Shown: in pieces, positions 51,045 to 60,581 of the stretch | How the letters are laid out: each line of letters begins with the position of its first letter | Position numbering within the stretch: position 1 is the first letter of the stretch | From: Pseudoxanthomonas suwonensis | GTDB lineage: Bacteria > Pseudomonadota > Gammaproteobacteria > Xanthomonadales > Xanthomonadaceae | Reading direction: 5' to 3' | Length of the DNA: 64,000 bases | NCBI GenBank assembly: GCA_003240695.1 | Contig: QFNC01000005.1 | Coordinates: 48,819 to 112,818, forward strand | Program-made: the position numbers and the translations under genes | The notes under the pieces: model-generated | Seen by the model: the letters and a program-made list of their open reading frames with translations, nothing else | Told to the model about the DNA's origin: nothing | The model's database searches: none

Positions 51045-52751
51045 ATGAGCTATCTGGTGCTGGCCCGCAAGTGGCGTCCCAAGCGCTTCGCCGAACTGGT
51101 GGGGCAGGAACACGTGGTGCGCGCGCTGACCAACGCGCTGGACAGCGGACGGGTGCATCACGCCTTCCTGTTCACCGGCACGCGCGGGGTTGGCAAGACC
51201 ACCATCGCGCGGATTTTCGCCAAGAGCCTGAACTGCGTGCAGGGCACCTCGGCGGAGCCGTGCGGGCAGTGCGAGGTGTGCCAGGCCATCGATGCCGGTC
51301 GCTTCATCGATCTGCTGGAGATCGACGCGGCCAGCAACACCGGCGTGGACGACGTGCGCGAGGTGATCGAGAACGCGCAGTACCTGCCCAGCCGCGGCCG
51401 GGTGAAGGTATACCTGATCGACGAAGTGCACATGCTGTCGAAGTCGGCCTTCAACGCGCTGCTGAAGACGCTGGAAGAGCCGCCGGAGCACGTCAAGTTC
51501 CTGCTGGCCACCACCGATCCGCAGAAGCTGCCGGTGACGGTGCTGTCGCGCTGCCTGCAGTTCAACTTGAAGCGGCTGGACGAGCAGCAGATTTCCGGGC
51601 AGATGCAGATGATCCTGGGCGAGGAAGGCATCGCCGCCGAGCCGGGCGCGATCCGGCAGCTGGCGCGCGCCGCCGATGGCAGTCTGCGCGATGGCCTGTC
51701 GCTGCTGGACCAGGCGATTGCCTACACCGGTGGCCGGCTGGACGATGCCGCGGTGGCCGCGATGCTGGGGACCGTGGATCGTGCGCGCGTGGATGCGCTG
51801 CTGGCTGCGCTGGCCGCTGCCGATGGCGCCGCGCTGCTGCAGGAGATCGAGCGGCTGGCCGAGTTCTCGCCCGACTGGGGTGCAGTACTGGATGCGCTGG
51901 CCGAGGCATTGCATCGGGTACAGGTGAAGCAGCTGGTGCCCGGCGTGGCGAGCGACGCAGACGGGATCGACGTGGATGCCCTGGCCGGACAGCTGCGGCC
52001 GGAACTGGTGCAGCTGTGGTACCAGATGGCGTTGCAGGGCCGCCGCGACCTGCATCTGGCACCGGGCGCCCGCACCGGATTCGAGATGGCGCTGCTGCGC
52101 ATGCTGGCGTTCCGTCCGCAGCAGGATGAGGCGACCGAATCCGCAACGCCATCGGCCCATCCACCGGCAACGACACGACCGGCGCCGCGCGGTGACGCGG
52201 CGCAGGCGGCACGGGCAGCACTGGCGGCGGACAGCGCCGCGGTGCCGTCACAACCGCGGTCGCGTGCGACGGCTCCGCCGCTGCAGGCCGCTGCATCATT
52301 GCAACAGCCGTCGTCACCGACGCATGCGCAGCCGCCGACGGGCCGCACGCCGGCACTGCAGCACATCGATGCGGCGCAGTGGCCGGATCTGGTGGCCGGC
52401 AGCGGCGTGAGCGGCCCCGCCCGCCAGCTGGCCTTGCATGCCGGTTTTGTCGGCTATGCCGATGGGGTGCTGCAGCTGGAACTGGCCGCCGCCGACGAAC
52501 ATCTGAAGGCGCCGCTGATGGTGCGGATGCTGGCCGATGCGCTGGCCCCGGCACTGGGCGCGACGCCGCAGATCCGCTTCCGCATCACCCAGGCGCCATC
52601 GGGCGAAACCCTGCACCAGCGCGACGAAAAGCAGCGCGATGCCCGCCAGCAAGCCGCCGAAAGCGCGTTCATGGCCGATCCGGGCGTGCAGGCGCTGATC
52701 GGGCGGGGCGGCAGCGTGGTGCCCGGTTCCATCCGTCCGCTGGAGGAGTGA
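51045..52751 (+). CDS. dnaX: DNA polymerase III subunits gamma/tau
   Basis: 568 residues. AAA+ clamp-loader core: MSYLVLARKWRPKRFAELVG, Walker A GTRGVGKTT, zinc cysteines in PCGQCEVC, DEVHMLSKSAFNALLKTLEE and the sensor SLRDGLSLLDQA. A Pro/Ala/Gln-rich linker (about 370-450) leads to a tau C-terminal domain that contacts the polymerase. No A-rich slippery site for a gamma frameshift was noticed, so only tau may be made. ATG 51045 is the conserved start. ybaB and recR follow. Confidence 0.95.
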   Translation: MSYLVLARKWRPKRFAELVGQEHVVRALTNALDSGRVHHAFLFTGTRGVGKTTIARIFAKSLNCVQGTSAEPCGQCEVCQAIDAGRFIDLLEIDAASNTGVDDVREVIENAQYLPSRGRVKVYLIDEVHMLSKSAFNALLKTLEEPPEHVKFLLATTDPQKLPVTVLSRCLQFNLKRLDEQQISGQMQMILGEEGIAAEPGAIRQLARAADGSLRDGLSLLDQAIAYTGGRLDDAAVAAMLGTVDRARVDALLAALAAADGAALLQEIERLAEFSPDWGAVLDALAEALHRVQVKQLVPGVASDADGIDVDALAGQLRPELVQLWYQMALQGRRDLHLAPGARTGFEMALLRMLAFRPQQDEATESATPSAHPPATTRPAPRGDAAQAARAALAADSAAVPSQPRSRATAPPLQAAASLQQPSSPTHAQPPTGRTPALQHIDAAQWPDLVAGSGVSGPARQLALHAGFVGYADGVLQLELAAADEHLKAPLMVRMLADALAPALGATPQIRFRITQAPSGETLHQRDEKQRDARQQAAESAFMADPGVQALIGRGGSVVPGSIRPLEE

Positions 52752-52836
52752 CGGCTGCCGCGCGGCTTGTCGCGGCGCATCGTCATCCCCACATCGGATT
52801 CATCCACTCATTCTTGTCGATACGGGGTCAGCACAC

Positions 52837-53163
52837 ATGCGCGGAAACATCGCACAGCTCATGCAGCAGGCGCAGCAGATGCAGGAAAACCTGCAGCGTG
52901 CGCAGCAGGAACTGGCCAATCTGGAGATCACCGGCAATGCCGGCGGTGGCATGGTCAGCGTGACGCTGAACGGTGCGAAGGCCTGCCGCAAGGTGCGCAT
53001 CGATCCGGCGGCGCTGGCCGACGGCGAGATGCTGGAAGACCTGGTCGCGGCCGCCTTCAACGACGCCAGCAACAAGGTGGATGCCGAGGCGCAGCAGCGC
53101 ATGGGCGCGGCCACCGCCGGACTGCCGTTGCCGCCGGGCATGAAGCTGCCGGGACTGTTCTGA
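52837..53163 (+). CDS. ybaB: YbaB/EbfC nucleoid-associated protein
   Basis: 108 residues, family length. MRGNIAQLMQQAQQMQENLQ, GGGMVSVTLNGAKACRKVRI and the end PPGMKLPGLF are typical. It forms dimers that bind DNA. It lies between dnaX and recR, the conserved order, 7 bp before recR. Confidence 0.95.
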   Translation: MRGNIAQLMQQAQQMQENLQRAQQELANLEITGNAGGGMVSVTLNGAKACRKVRIDPAALADGEMLEDLVAAAFNDASNKVDAEAQQRMGAATAGLPLPPGMKLPGLF

Positions 53164-53170
53164 CCCGGCG

Positions 53171-53770
53171 ATGAGCAGCCCGCTGCTGGAGCAGCTGATC
53201 GAGGCGTTCCGCGTGCTGCCCGGCGTGGGCGGCAAGTCGGCGCAGCGCATGGCCTATCAGGTGCTGGAGCGCGAACGCGCCGGCGGCCAGCGGCTGGCGC
53301 AGCTGCTGCTGCAGTCCATCGAGCGCATCGGTCACTGCCAGCGCTGCCGCGATTTCAGCGAATCGCCGCTGTGCCCGACCTGCTCCAGCGGCGCGCGCGA
53401 TGCCCACCTGCTGTGCGTGGTGGAAACGCCGGTGGACCGACTGGCCATCGAGCAGGCCACCGGCTACCGCGGGCTGTACTTCGTGCTGCAGGGTCGGCTG
53501 AGTCCGCTGGACGGGATCGGTCCGGCACAGCTGGGGCTGGATGCGCTGGGCCAGCGGCTGGGCGATGGCGAAGTGAAGGAATTGATCATCGCCACCAATC
53601 CCACCGTGGAGGGCGAAGCCACCGCGCATTACCTGGCGCAGCTGGCGCGTCGGCATGGGGTGCTGCCCAGCCGGCTGGCACACGGTGTTCCATTGGGCGG
53701 CGAGCTGGAATACATCGATCGCGGCACCCTGTCGCATGCCTTCGGCAGCCGCAGCGAGATGCCGAGCTGA
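53171..53770 (+). CDS. recR: Recombination protein RecR
   Basis: 199 residues. An N-terminal helix-hairpin-helix (LPGVGGKSAQRMAYQVLE), a zinc finger with CQRCRDFSESPLCPTC, a Toprim domain (LLCVVETPVDRLAIEQATGY) and a C-terminal GGELEYIDRGTLSHAF are all seen. RecR acts with RecF/RecO in loading RecA at gaps. ATG 53171 follows the ybaB stop by seven bases. Confidence 0.96.
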   Translation: MSSPLLEQLIEAFRVLPGVGGKSAQRMAYQVLERERAGGQRLAQLLLQSIERIGHCQRCRDFSESPLCPTCSSGARDAHLLCVVETPVDRLAIEQATGYRGLYFVLQGRLSPLDGIGPAQLGLDALGQRLGDGEVKELIIATNPTVEGEATAHYLAQLARRHGVLPSRLAHGVPLGGELEYIDRGTLSHAFGSRSEMPS

Positions 53771-53805
53771 ACCCACCCGTTGCCCCCGTTCGACCGGAGA
53801 CCGCC

Positions 53806-54150
53806 ATGTCCGACACCGTGTTCCACAGGATCCTGCGCCGCGAGATTCCGGCCACGCTGGTGTACGAGGACGAACACCTGTTCGCCTTCCACGACATCGC
53901 TCCGCAGGCACCGGTGCACGTGTTGTTCGTGCCCAAGCAGGATTTCGCCACGCTGAACGACGTGCCGGCCAGTCAGCCGGAAGTGATCGGCCGGCTGGCG
54001 CTGGCGGCGGCCCGCTACGCCCGCGAACAGGGTTTCGCCGAGGACGGTTACCGCATCGTGATGAACTGCAATGCCGATGCCGGGCAGACGGTGTTCCAGA
54101 TCCACCTGCACCTGCTGGCCGGCGCGGGCCTGGGGCATTTCGGCACCTGA
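53806..54150 (+). CDS. HIT (histidine triad) family protein
   Basis: 114 residues, HinT-like: FHRILRREIPATLVYEDEHL, then APVHVLFVPKQ and VMNCNADAGQTV. The triad itself reads F-Q-I-H-L-H-L-L at 97-104: the first His is Gln98, while the nucleophile His100 and His102 remain. HinT proteins hydrolyse nucleoside phosphoramidates. ATG 53806 follows CGGAGA (53796-53801). It follows recR by 35 bp. Confidence 0.9.
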   Translation: MSDTVFHRILRREIPATLVYEDEHLFAFHDIAPQAPVHVLFVPKQDFATLNDVPASQPEVIGRLALAAARYAREQGFAEDGYRIVMNCNADAGQTVFQIHLHLLAGAGLGHFGT

Positions 54151-54178
54151 GGCTGCATGCGGTGGCGGCTGCCGGTGG

Positions 54179-54691
54179 TTACCAGCGCCAGCCCGGGCCC
54201 CAATCCCAGCCCCACCACGGCCACGGGCGCGGCGCCGGATAGCGCACGTCCACCGGGCGTGCCTGCGGCCACAGATAAATGACATCCGCCGCCACGCGCG
54301 GCATGCGGTAGGCGTATTCGCCGATCCGGCGGTCCTCGAAGCCGTCAATGGTGCCGCTGATGGTGAGTTCGCGGTTCTTCAGGAACAGTGCCGGATCGTA
54401 GAAGCCTTCCTTGCAGGCGATGAAGCGGCCGTTGCCCTGATCGGTCATGTGCTCCGGGCGGCCCTCGGCATCCAGGCGGCTGCCGATCATGTCGAAGCAG
54501 GTCCTGTCGGCCAGCGGTCGCGTTTCGACGATGCGGCCACCCCAGCGCACCGGCAGACCGGTGCGGCCGGCGGTGCGCGCCTCGGTGGGCGTGATGGCGA
54601 CTGCCTCGCCGCGCAGCGGCTTGGGCAGCGAGGCGCAGGCGCCCAACAGCAGGCTGGCGCCGGCAAGCAGGCAGACGGCGAATGACTTCAT
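54179..54691 (-). CDS. Slp-family outer-membrane lipoprotein
   Basis: 170 residues. Signal peptide MKSFAVCLLAGASLLLGAC with lipobox LGAC, lipid-bearing Cys at 19. The Slp fold shows VRWGGRIVETRPLADRTCF, DQGNGRFIACKEGFYDPALF and ISGTIDGFEDRRIGEYAYRM. The end is Trp/Pro-rich. Slp proteins sit in the outer membrane and in E. coli are starvation-induced. The function is unclear. The start at 54691, with GGAG just upstream, is preferred to 54733. Confidence 0.85.
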   Translation of the reverse strand: MKSFAVCLLAGASLLLGACASLPKPLRGEAVAITPTEARTAGRTGLPVRWGGRIVETRPLADRTCFDMIGSRLDAEGRPEHMTDQGNGRFIACKEGFYDPALFLKNRELTISGTIDGFEDRRIGEYAYRMPRVAADVIYLWPQARPVDVRYPAPRPWPWWGWDWGPGWRW

Positions 54692-54745
54692 CACGGGCTC
54701 CGGGCAATCGGCGGGTCGTCTGCTCATCAGCATAGCCCAGACTGG

Positions 54746-56740
54746 TCAGGGGCGATGGCGCTGCAGGTCACGGATCAGCCGCTGGCGTCGTGTCGCCGCG
54801 TCCGGCATCGATGCATAGCGCGATTGACTGAATCGTTCGGCCAGGGCGCGCAAGTCGCCGGATTGCGGTCGTTGTGCCAGCACGCGCTCGACCCAGGTCA
54901 TCGCCGGTTCGTGCGGCGCGCGGGCCAGCCCCACACGGGCATAGCGGCGGTTGACGGCCTGCCAGGCGCGCAGCAGCGGATCGCGCTGGCGTTCGGCCCG
55001 GGCCAGCAGCCAGGCCATCCACAGAAGGATGGCGGCCACGACGGTGATGAAGATGCCGGCCAGCGTGCCGGTATCCACATCGTTCAGACCGAACGGGCGC
55101 AGCAGCTGCTGCTGCCGCTGTGCATCGAAGCCCAGCACCATGTTGTTCCAGCCGCGGCGCAGCCAATCGCCGACCTCGAACGCCGGAGCCAGCGCGGCGA
55201 AGTCGCCGAAGGTGCCGGGGGTGCGGTCGGCGATGGTGTCGTAGATGCGTTCCGGAGCCACGGCCGCGGTGGGATCCATGCGCACCCAGCCGCGCTCGGG
55301 CAGCCACACTTCGGCCCAGGCGTGGGCATCGGAGCGGCGCACCAGCCAGTAGTCGCCCACCCGGTTGTGCACGCCGCCCACGTAGCCCAGCACCACCCGC
55401 GCGGGGATGTCGGCGGCCCGCATCAGCACCACGAATGCCGAGCTGTAGTGTTCGCAGAAGCCGGCTTTCACGTCGAACAGGAATTCGTCCACCGCATGCC
55501 GGCCCAGCAGCGGGGTGTCCACGGTGTAGACGAAGTCGGCTTGGATCATGTCCATCGCCCGCCGGATCACCGCCTGATCGTCGGTGCCGGCTTCGCGTCG
55601 CCATTGCCGGGCCAGGGCGACAGTGCGCGGGTTGTAGTCGTCGGGCAGGGCCAGATACATGCGCCGGGCCAACGGCGACAGCGTGGGTTCGAAGTCGACC
55701 ACCGGCCGGGCCTGCAGCTGCCAGCGGGTCAGGCTGGTCAGCGGCCGACTGGTGGTGAAGCCGTGATCCACCCCGCGGCTGATGCCGTCGGGCAGGGTAT
55801 CGGGCATTTCCAGCGCCACGAACAGGCGGTTTTCGCTGGGTTCCAGGTCCATGCGGTAGCGCCAGGTCGGCTGGCCCAGCGTGATCGGGGCGGCCGGCAT
55901 CACCGACATCCACTCCGAACGCGTCCAGCTGCGGCCATCGAAATGGCTCAGCACCGGGCCGCGCCAGTACATCTGTTCCTGAGGCGGAGCAGGGCCGGTG
56001 AAACTGACCCGCAGCGCCGGGGTTTCGTCGGCGATCAGGTCGATCCATTCGCCCGGGGTCATGCGGTCGGACAGGCCGGTCTTGCCCAGTGCGCGCTCGG
56101 GCACTCCCCACAGCGGCGAGGGCAGGCGCGGAAACAGCCAGAACGCCGCCAGCGCCAAAGGCAGACCGATCAGCATCAAGCGCAGCACCGGACGCAGAGC
56201 AGACAGCGAGAACGCGGTGACGGCATCGCCGGTGCCGGATTCCTGTTCGGCCAGTTGCTGCATGGCCAGCAGCGCGGCGATACCGCCCAGCAGGCTCAGC
56301 AGCAGCGACAGCGGGCCCTGGTCGAGCAGGAAGGTGGCGAACGGCGCGAACAGGGCGAAGCCGAGCAGGCTGCGCCCATCGCGCAGGCTGCGGGTTTCGC
56401 CGGGCTTGATCGCCAGCATCGCCGCCAGCACGGCGCAGCCGGTATCGCGGCCGAACTGGAAGCCGTAGCCGGTCAGCACGCCACCGATCAGGCACAGTGC
56501 CAGGATCACCCGCAGCCAGCCGGCCATCGGTCGTCGCCAGGACAGTGCGGTGACGCAGGCACCGGCCGCAGCCACGGCCACGGCGATGCGTGGCGGCAGC
56601 TGCAGAAGCAACGGCAACAGACACAGCGCCGCCGCCAGTACCGCGATGCGGCGGCTGCGTTCGTCCAGCGTAGGCCCGCGCACCCGCGCGGGTGCGACGG
56701 CATCGGCAGGATGGAGCTGCGGCAGCGTGGAAGCAGTCAT
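54746..56740 (-). CDS. Transglutaminase-like membrane protein (TgpA type)
   Basis: 664 residues. About five or six membrane helices fill residues 30-205. A periplasmic transglutaminase-like domain follows, with catalytic Cys in KAGFCEHYSSAF, His in DAHAWAEVWLPE and Asp in VRMDPTAAV. Another helix near 575 and a cytoplasmic tail complete it. P. aeruginosa TgpA has this layout and is essential there. The frame runs further upstream, but ATG 56740 overlaps the DUF58 stop (ATGA), so it is chosen. It is the last gene of moxR-DUF58-tgpA. Confidence 0.88.
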   Translation of the reverse strand: MTASTLPQLHPADAVAPARVRGPTLDERSRRIAVLAAALCLLPLLLQLPPRIAVAVAAAGACVTALSWRRPMAGWLRVILALCLIGGVLTGYGFQFGRDTGCAVLAAMLAIKPGETRSLRDGRSLLGFALFAPFATFLLDQGPLSLLLSLLGGIAALLAMQQLAEQESGTGDAVTAFSLSALRPVLRLMLIGLPLALAAFWLFPRLPSPLWGVPERALGKTGLSDRMTPGEWIDLIADETPALRVSFTGPAPPQEQMYWRGPVLSHFDGRSWTRSEWMSVMPAAPITLGQPTWRYRMDLEPSENRLFVALEMPDTLPDGISRGVDHGFTTSRPLTSLTRWQLQARPVVDFEPTLSPLARRMYLALPDDYNPRTVALARQWRREAGTDDQAVIRRAMDMIQADFVYTVDTPLLGRHAVDEFLFDVKAGFCEHYSSAFVVLMRAADIPARVVLGYVGGVHNRVGDYWLVRRSDAHAWAEVWLPERGWVRMDPTAAVAPERIYDTIADRTPGTFGDFAALAPAFEVGDWLRRGWNNMVLGFDAQRQQQLLRPFGLNDVDTGTLAGIFITVVAAILLWMAWLLARAERQRDPLLRAWQAVNRRYARVGLARAPHEPAMTWVERVLAQRPQSGDLRALAERFSQSRYASMPDAATRRQRLIRDLQRHRP

Positions 56741-57705
56741 GCGGCGGGCAGCAGGGCCAGTGCGCGCAGGCAGGCATGCCGATGCGCGGCGCCGGTATCG
56801 GGGCCGATCGCATTGTTGCCGGGCAGGCGCAGCTGGTAGCGACGGCCCTGACGTTCCGCATCGTCCACCCAGCGCGCCAGGCGGCGGATGCGCTGTTCCC
56901 ACGGCAGCGTGGCCGGCAGGCGTTCCCAGTCCAGCACCACATCGGCGCCCTGTGGCTGCTCGAACTCGCGCACCAGCAGGTGTCCATGGCGGGCCGACGG
57001 TTTCCACGCGATGGACCGGCGCGAGTCGCCACGACGATAGGCGCGCAGCTGATGGACATCATCGCCATGCAATTGCTGCCGGGCCATTTGGCTGTCGCCC
57101 TGCCCGGAGGGGAGCGGCGGTGCATCCGGTTCGGGGGCCGGATACACCAGCAGCGGCTGGCTGGGCCACACGTAACTCCAGGCGCGCGCCAGTCCCAACG
57201 GCCGCACGGTGGCGATGCGCAGACGCGGCAGCTGCAGCCAGCCGCGCCGCTGGGTGGGGATGGCCAACTGCGCTGTGCCCTGGCCGTTGCGCAACGACAA
57301 ACCGCCCCGCGTCGTCCTGCCGTCATCCAGCTGCAATCCGATGCGGCTGCGGCCAGCATCCGCCATGGCGTGCAGCCGCAGCTGCAGCGGTTGGCCGGCC
57401 GAGACCGGTTCGGCATCGATGGCGGTGATGGTGAGGCCGCTCAGCTGCAGATGCGCGGCCAGCAGGCTGGCCATCGCGGTGCCGGCCAGCAGCAGGCACA
57501 GCAGCAGGGCCGGATTGTTGTTGTAGTTCAATGCGCCCAGCGCCATGCCGCCCAGCAGCGCGGCAAAGAACAGGCCGAAGCGGGTCGGCAGCACGTACAC
57601 TCGGCGGCGGTCCAGTGCCACCGGCAGGCTTTCGCTGTGACGCGGTCGCGCCCAGGATTCCAGGCGCCGCTTCCAGCCTGCGATGGGCGCAACGACGGCT
57701 GCCAT
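56737..57705 (-). CDS. DUF58 domain protein
   Basis: 322 residues. Two membrane helices in the N-terminal part (FGLFFAALLGGMALGAL and ALLLCLLLAGTAMASLLAAH), then a beta-rich part and the DUF58 domain with the conserved GDDVHQLRAYRRGDSRRSIA and WKPSARHGHLLVREFE. DUF58 proteins almost always follow a MoxR ATPase and may carry a von Willebrand-like fold. ATG 57705 overlaps the moxR stop in TGATG. Role unknown. Confidence 0.86.
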   Translation of the reverse strand: MAAVVAPIAGWKRRLESWARPRHSESLPVALDRRRVYVLPTRFGLFFAALLGGMALGALNYNNNPALLLCLLLAGTAMASLLAAHLQLSGLTITAIDAEPVSAGQPLQLRLHAMADAGRSRIGLQLDDGRTTRGGLSLRNGQGTAQLAIPTQRRGWLQLPRLRIATVRPLGLARAWSYVWPSQPLLVYPAPEPDAPPLPSGQGDSQMARQQLHGDDVHQLRAYRRGDSRRSIAWKPSARHGHLLVREFEQPQGADVVLDWERLPATLPWEQRIRRLARWVDDAERQGRRYQLRLPGNNAIGPDTGAAHRHACLRALALLPAA

Positions 57706-58661
57706 CAATCCACGGCCACCGCGTGCAGGATCGCTTGCGCCAGCGTGGCAGCGCTGCCGGCGTCCGGATCCACTACCAGCCGGTGTTCGGCCACGGCTGC
57801 GAACAGGGCCTGCACGTCTTCCGGCTGCACGTGCGCACGATCTTCCAGAAAGGCATGCGCACGCGCGGCGCGCAGCAAGGCCAGCCCGGCACGTGGCGAC
57901 AGTCCGGTGCGCACGCCCGGCTGCTGCCGACTGCGCGCCAGCAGCCGCTGCACGTAGTCCACCAGCGCATCGCTGGCGTGCACGGCGGCGATCTGCCGGC
58001 GCAGTTCAATCACCTGCGTCACGTCCAGCAGCGGCTGCACGCCGGCGATCAGTTCGCGACGGTCGGTGCCGGCCAGCAGTGCGCGTTCGGCATCCGCATC
58101 CGGATAGCCCAGGTGCAGCCGCAGCAGGAAGCGATCCAATTGTGAATCCGGCAGCGGATAGGTGCCGGCCAGATCCAGCGGATTCTGTGTGGCGATCACG
58201 AAAAACGGTGCCGGCAGGGCGTGGGTGATGCCATCCACGGTGACCTGCTGTTCCGCCATCGCCTCCAGCAGCGCGCTCTGGGTGCGTGGCGGGGCGCGGT
58301 TGATCTCGTCGGCCAGCAGCACGTGCGCGAAGATCGGCCCGGGATGGAACTGGAAGCGCTGCGTCTGGGCATCGAACACAGACACGCCCACCACGTCCGA
58401 GGGCAGCAGGTCGGCCGTGAACTGCACCCGCTGGAACACCAGCCCCAGCGTGGCCGCCATGGCATGCGCCAGCGTGGTCTTGCCCAGTCCGGGCAGATCC
58501 TCGATCAGCAGATGGCCATCGGACAGCAGCGCCACGAAGGCCATCCGCACCTCGCGCTGCTTGCCGAGCAGCAGCGTGTTGACCTGCGCCAGTGCGGCCT
58601 GCAGCGCGGCGCGTGCGGCTTCGGGTAGCATGGGGGTTTCGATGGGTGCTGCTGCCGACAT
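57705..58661 (-). CDS. MoxR-family AAA+ ATPase
   Basis: 318 residues. Walker A DLPGLGKTTLAHAMA, Walker B and following VLLADEINRAPPRTQSALLE, sensor ATQNPLDLAGTYPLPDSQLD and the C-terminal lid with GLSPRAGLALLRAARAHAFL are typical. MoxR ATPases are thought to act as chaperones for the membrane proteins encoded downstream. ATG 58661 has AGGAG just before it. The earlier frame to 58724 lacks one. First gene of the three-gene operon, divergent from the glycosyltransferase. Confidence 0.93.
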   Translation of the reverse strand: MSAAAPIETPMLPEAARAALQAALAQVNTLLLGKQREVRMAFVALLSDGHLLIEDLPGLGKTTLAHAMAATLGLVFQRVQFTADLLPSDVVGVSVFDAQTQRFQFHPGPIFAHVLLADEINRAPPRTQSALLEAMAEQQVTVDGITHALPAPFFVIATQNPLDLAGTYPLPDSQLDRFLLRLHLGYPDADAERALLAGTDRRELIAGVQPLLDVTQVIELRRQIAAVHASDALVDYVQRLLARSRQQPGVRTGLSPRAGLALLRAARAHAFLEDRAHVQPEDVQALFAAVAEHRLVVDPDAGSAATLAQAILHAVAVD

Positions 58662-58709
58662 GCGCGCTCCTGCCGTGTGAAATCTGTCTGCAGTGTAAGG
58701 GCTCGTTCC

Positions 58710-60581
58710 GTGCCGGTCCGCCATTCAACCTGCAAACGCCGCTTCCTGTTGTCGTGGTGTTTGGTTTTGACGTGCAAGCTGCTGCTGGCCGTGCACGTGC
58801 CGTTGTTCGTGGACGAGGCCTTCTACTGGCAGGAAAGCCGGCATCCCGCCTGGGCCTATTCCGACCTGCCCGTGCTCACCGCCTGGCTGGCGGGCATCGG
58901 GCCTCGACTGTTCGGGCAGCATGCCTGGGCCTTGCGTCTGCCGTTCGTCTTCATGGCCGCTGCAGTGCCCTGGGTCGTGGTGATGATGACCCGACGCCAA
59001 GCCGGTGCCGGTGCCGGCTGGCGTGCAGGCATTTGGGCGCTGCTGTTGCCGCTGGCCGGCACACTGGGCGTGCTGGGTCTGCCGGACGTGGCGATGGCAT
59101 TGGCAAGCGTATTGTGTCTGGATGCCGGCGCCCGCCTGCTGCGTCGTGTCGATGCGTCTGCGGCCGCCGAACTGGCTGCAGGTCTGGTGATGGGCGGCCT
59201 GAGCCACTACCGCTTCGCTGCGGTGATCGGCATCGGTGGGCTGGTGCTGCTGGCATTGCCGCAGGGCCGGCGTGCACTGGCCGACTGGCGCGTATGGCTG
59301 GCCATTGCGACCGGCGCTGCGGCATGGCTTCCGCTGCTGCTTTGGAATCTGCAGCACGGCGATGCCGGTCTGCGCTTCCAGCTGGTCGATCGGCACCCGT
59401 GGACATTCCATGCCGAAGGTTCGTGGTTCGTGGTCATCCAGATGCTGCTGGTCACGCCGCTGCTGTTCGCGGCATTGCTGCTGGCCGCGTGGCAGCACCG
59501 CGCCAGCGCCGATGCCGCGCAGCGGCATTTTGCCTGGAATGGCGGATTGTTGATCCTGGCGTTTTTCGTGCTGGGCTTCTTTGCCGACAACGAACGGGTC
59601 AGTTTCCACTGGCCGCTGCCGGGTTATCTGGCCCTGCTGCCGTTGCTGCCGGCCGTGCTGGACGGCTGGCGACCTGCCTGGCGTCGCGCTGCCGCAGCAG
59701 TGGCCGCATTCGGATTGCTGGCGGCATTCGGATATTTTCTGGCGGTTTCGGTTCCTGCATTGCGCGCGCGGCTGGCGGCGCATAAAGGCTATCCATCCAA
59801 TTTCGCCGGCTGGGACCGGCTGGCCGATGCCGTTCGCGCACGGCAATCGCAGTTGCCGCCCGGCACGCGATTGCTGGCCGACAACTTCAAGATCGGCGCC
59901 GAACTGGGTTTCCTGCTGGACGATCCGGGCATCGCGGTGCTGGATCATCCGCTCAATCATCATCATGGCCGCGCCCCGCAGTTGGCCTTGTGGGGATTGC
60001 AGTGGTCGTTGCCAGCCGATGCCGCGCAACCGCCGTTGCTGCTGGTATTGGGTGCGACCGATGTGCAATACCGCGATCTGCTGGCGCGCTATCACGCCGT
60101 GTGCCGGCAACTGGGGCCATTGCCGCCGCCGCAGGTATTGAATGTCGATCACGGCCGGCAGCGCTTCCTGCTGTTTTCGGTCCCGCCACGCTCGGCCGCC
60201 GAGCGTGCGCAGCCATGCGCGGCGCCGGCCATGGGGTGGATCGACCTGCCCGTTGCCAAGGCGAGCGTCGGCCAGCGATTCACGGTGCAGGGCTGGGCCT
60301 TCAAAGACGGTGTCGGACTGGATCGCATCCAGATCCTGCTGGATGGCCAGCCGATTGCCGAATCGGTCTACGGCCTGCCCAGCCCGGGAACGGCGGCTTA
60401 CTGGAAAATATCGAATGACCCGAATCACCCTGATGTCGGATTCCAGGCGCAGGTGCAACTGCCCGAGGCGACAGCGGATGGCATGCGCTGGCTGGGCCTG
60501 CGCCTGCATGGCCGCGACGGCAGCGTGGAGGATTGGGCCGAACAGCAGTTACGGATCGAGGCCGGCGTGCCGAATCGCTGA
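58710..60581 (+). CDS. Membrane glycosyltransferase, PMT/ArnT-like (GT39/GT83)
   Basis: 623 residues from GTG 58710 (AAGGG eight bases upstream). The frame is open from GTG 58677. About 10 membrane helices fill the first 340 residues. The first external loop holds VDEAFYWQESRHPAWAYSDL, where the acidic pair after the first helix is the catalytic motif of dolichyl/polyprenyl-phosphate sugar transferases. LSHYRFAA and DNERVSFHWPLPGYLALLPL are conserved elsewhere. The periplasmic C-terminal part ends with a beta-rich domain (VQGWAFKDGVGLDRIQILLD). It probably moves a sugar from a lipid-phosphate carrier to an envelope acceptor. Neither is known. Confidence 0.85.
   Translation: MPVRHSTCKRRFLLSWCLVLTCKLLLAVHVPLFVDEAFYWQESRHPAWAYSDLPVLTAWLAGIGPRLFGQHAWALRLPFVFMAAAVPWVVVMMTRRQAGAGAGWRAGIWALLLPLAGTLGVLGLPDVAMALASVLCLDAGARLLRRVDASAAAELAAGLVMGGLSHYRFAAVIGIGGLVLLALPQGRRALADWRVWLAIATGAAAWLPLLLWNLQHGDAGLRFQLVDRHPWTFHAEGSWFVVIQMLLVTPLLFAALLLAAWQHRASADAAQRHFAWNGGLLILAFFVLGFFADNERVSFHWPLPGYLALLPLLPAVLDGWRPAWRRAAAAVAAFGLLAAFGYFLAVSVPALRARLAAHKGYPSNFAGWDRLADAVRARQSQLPPGTRLLADNFKIGAELGFLLDDPGIAVLDHPLNHHHGRAPQLALWGLQWSLPADAAQPPLLLVLGATDVQYRDLLARYHAVCRQLGPLPPPQVLNVDHGRQRFLLFSVPPRSAAERAQPCAAPAMGWIDLPVAKASVGQRFTVQGWAFKDGVGLDRIQILLDGQPIAESVYGLPSPGTAAYWKISNDPNHPDVGFQAQVQLPEATADGMRWLGLRLHGRDGSVEDWAEQQLRIEAGVPNR

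Noticed and set aside
51045..52751. Programmed frameshift in dnaX to make gamma
   Set aside because: No A-rich slippery heptamer or following hairpin was noticed.
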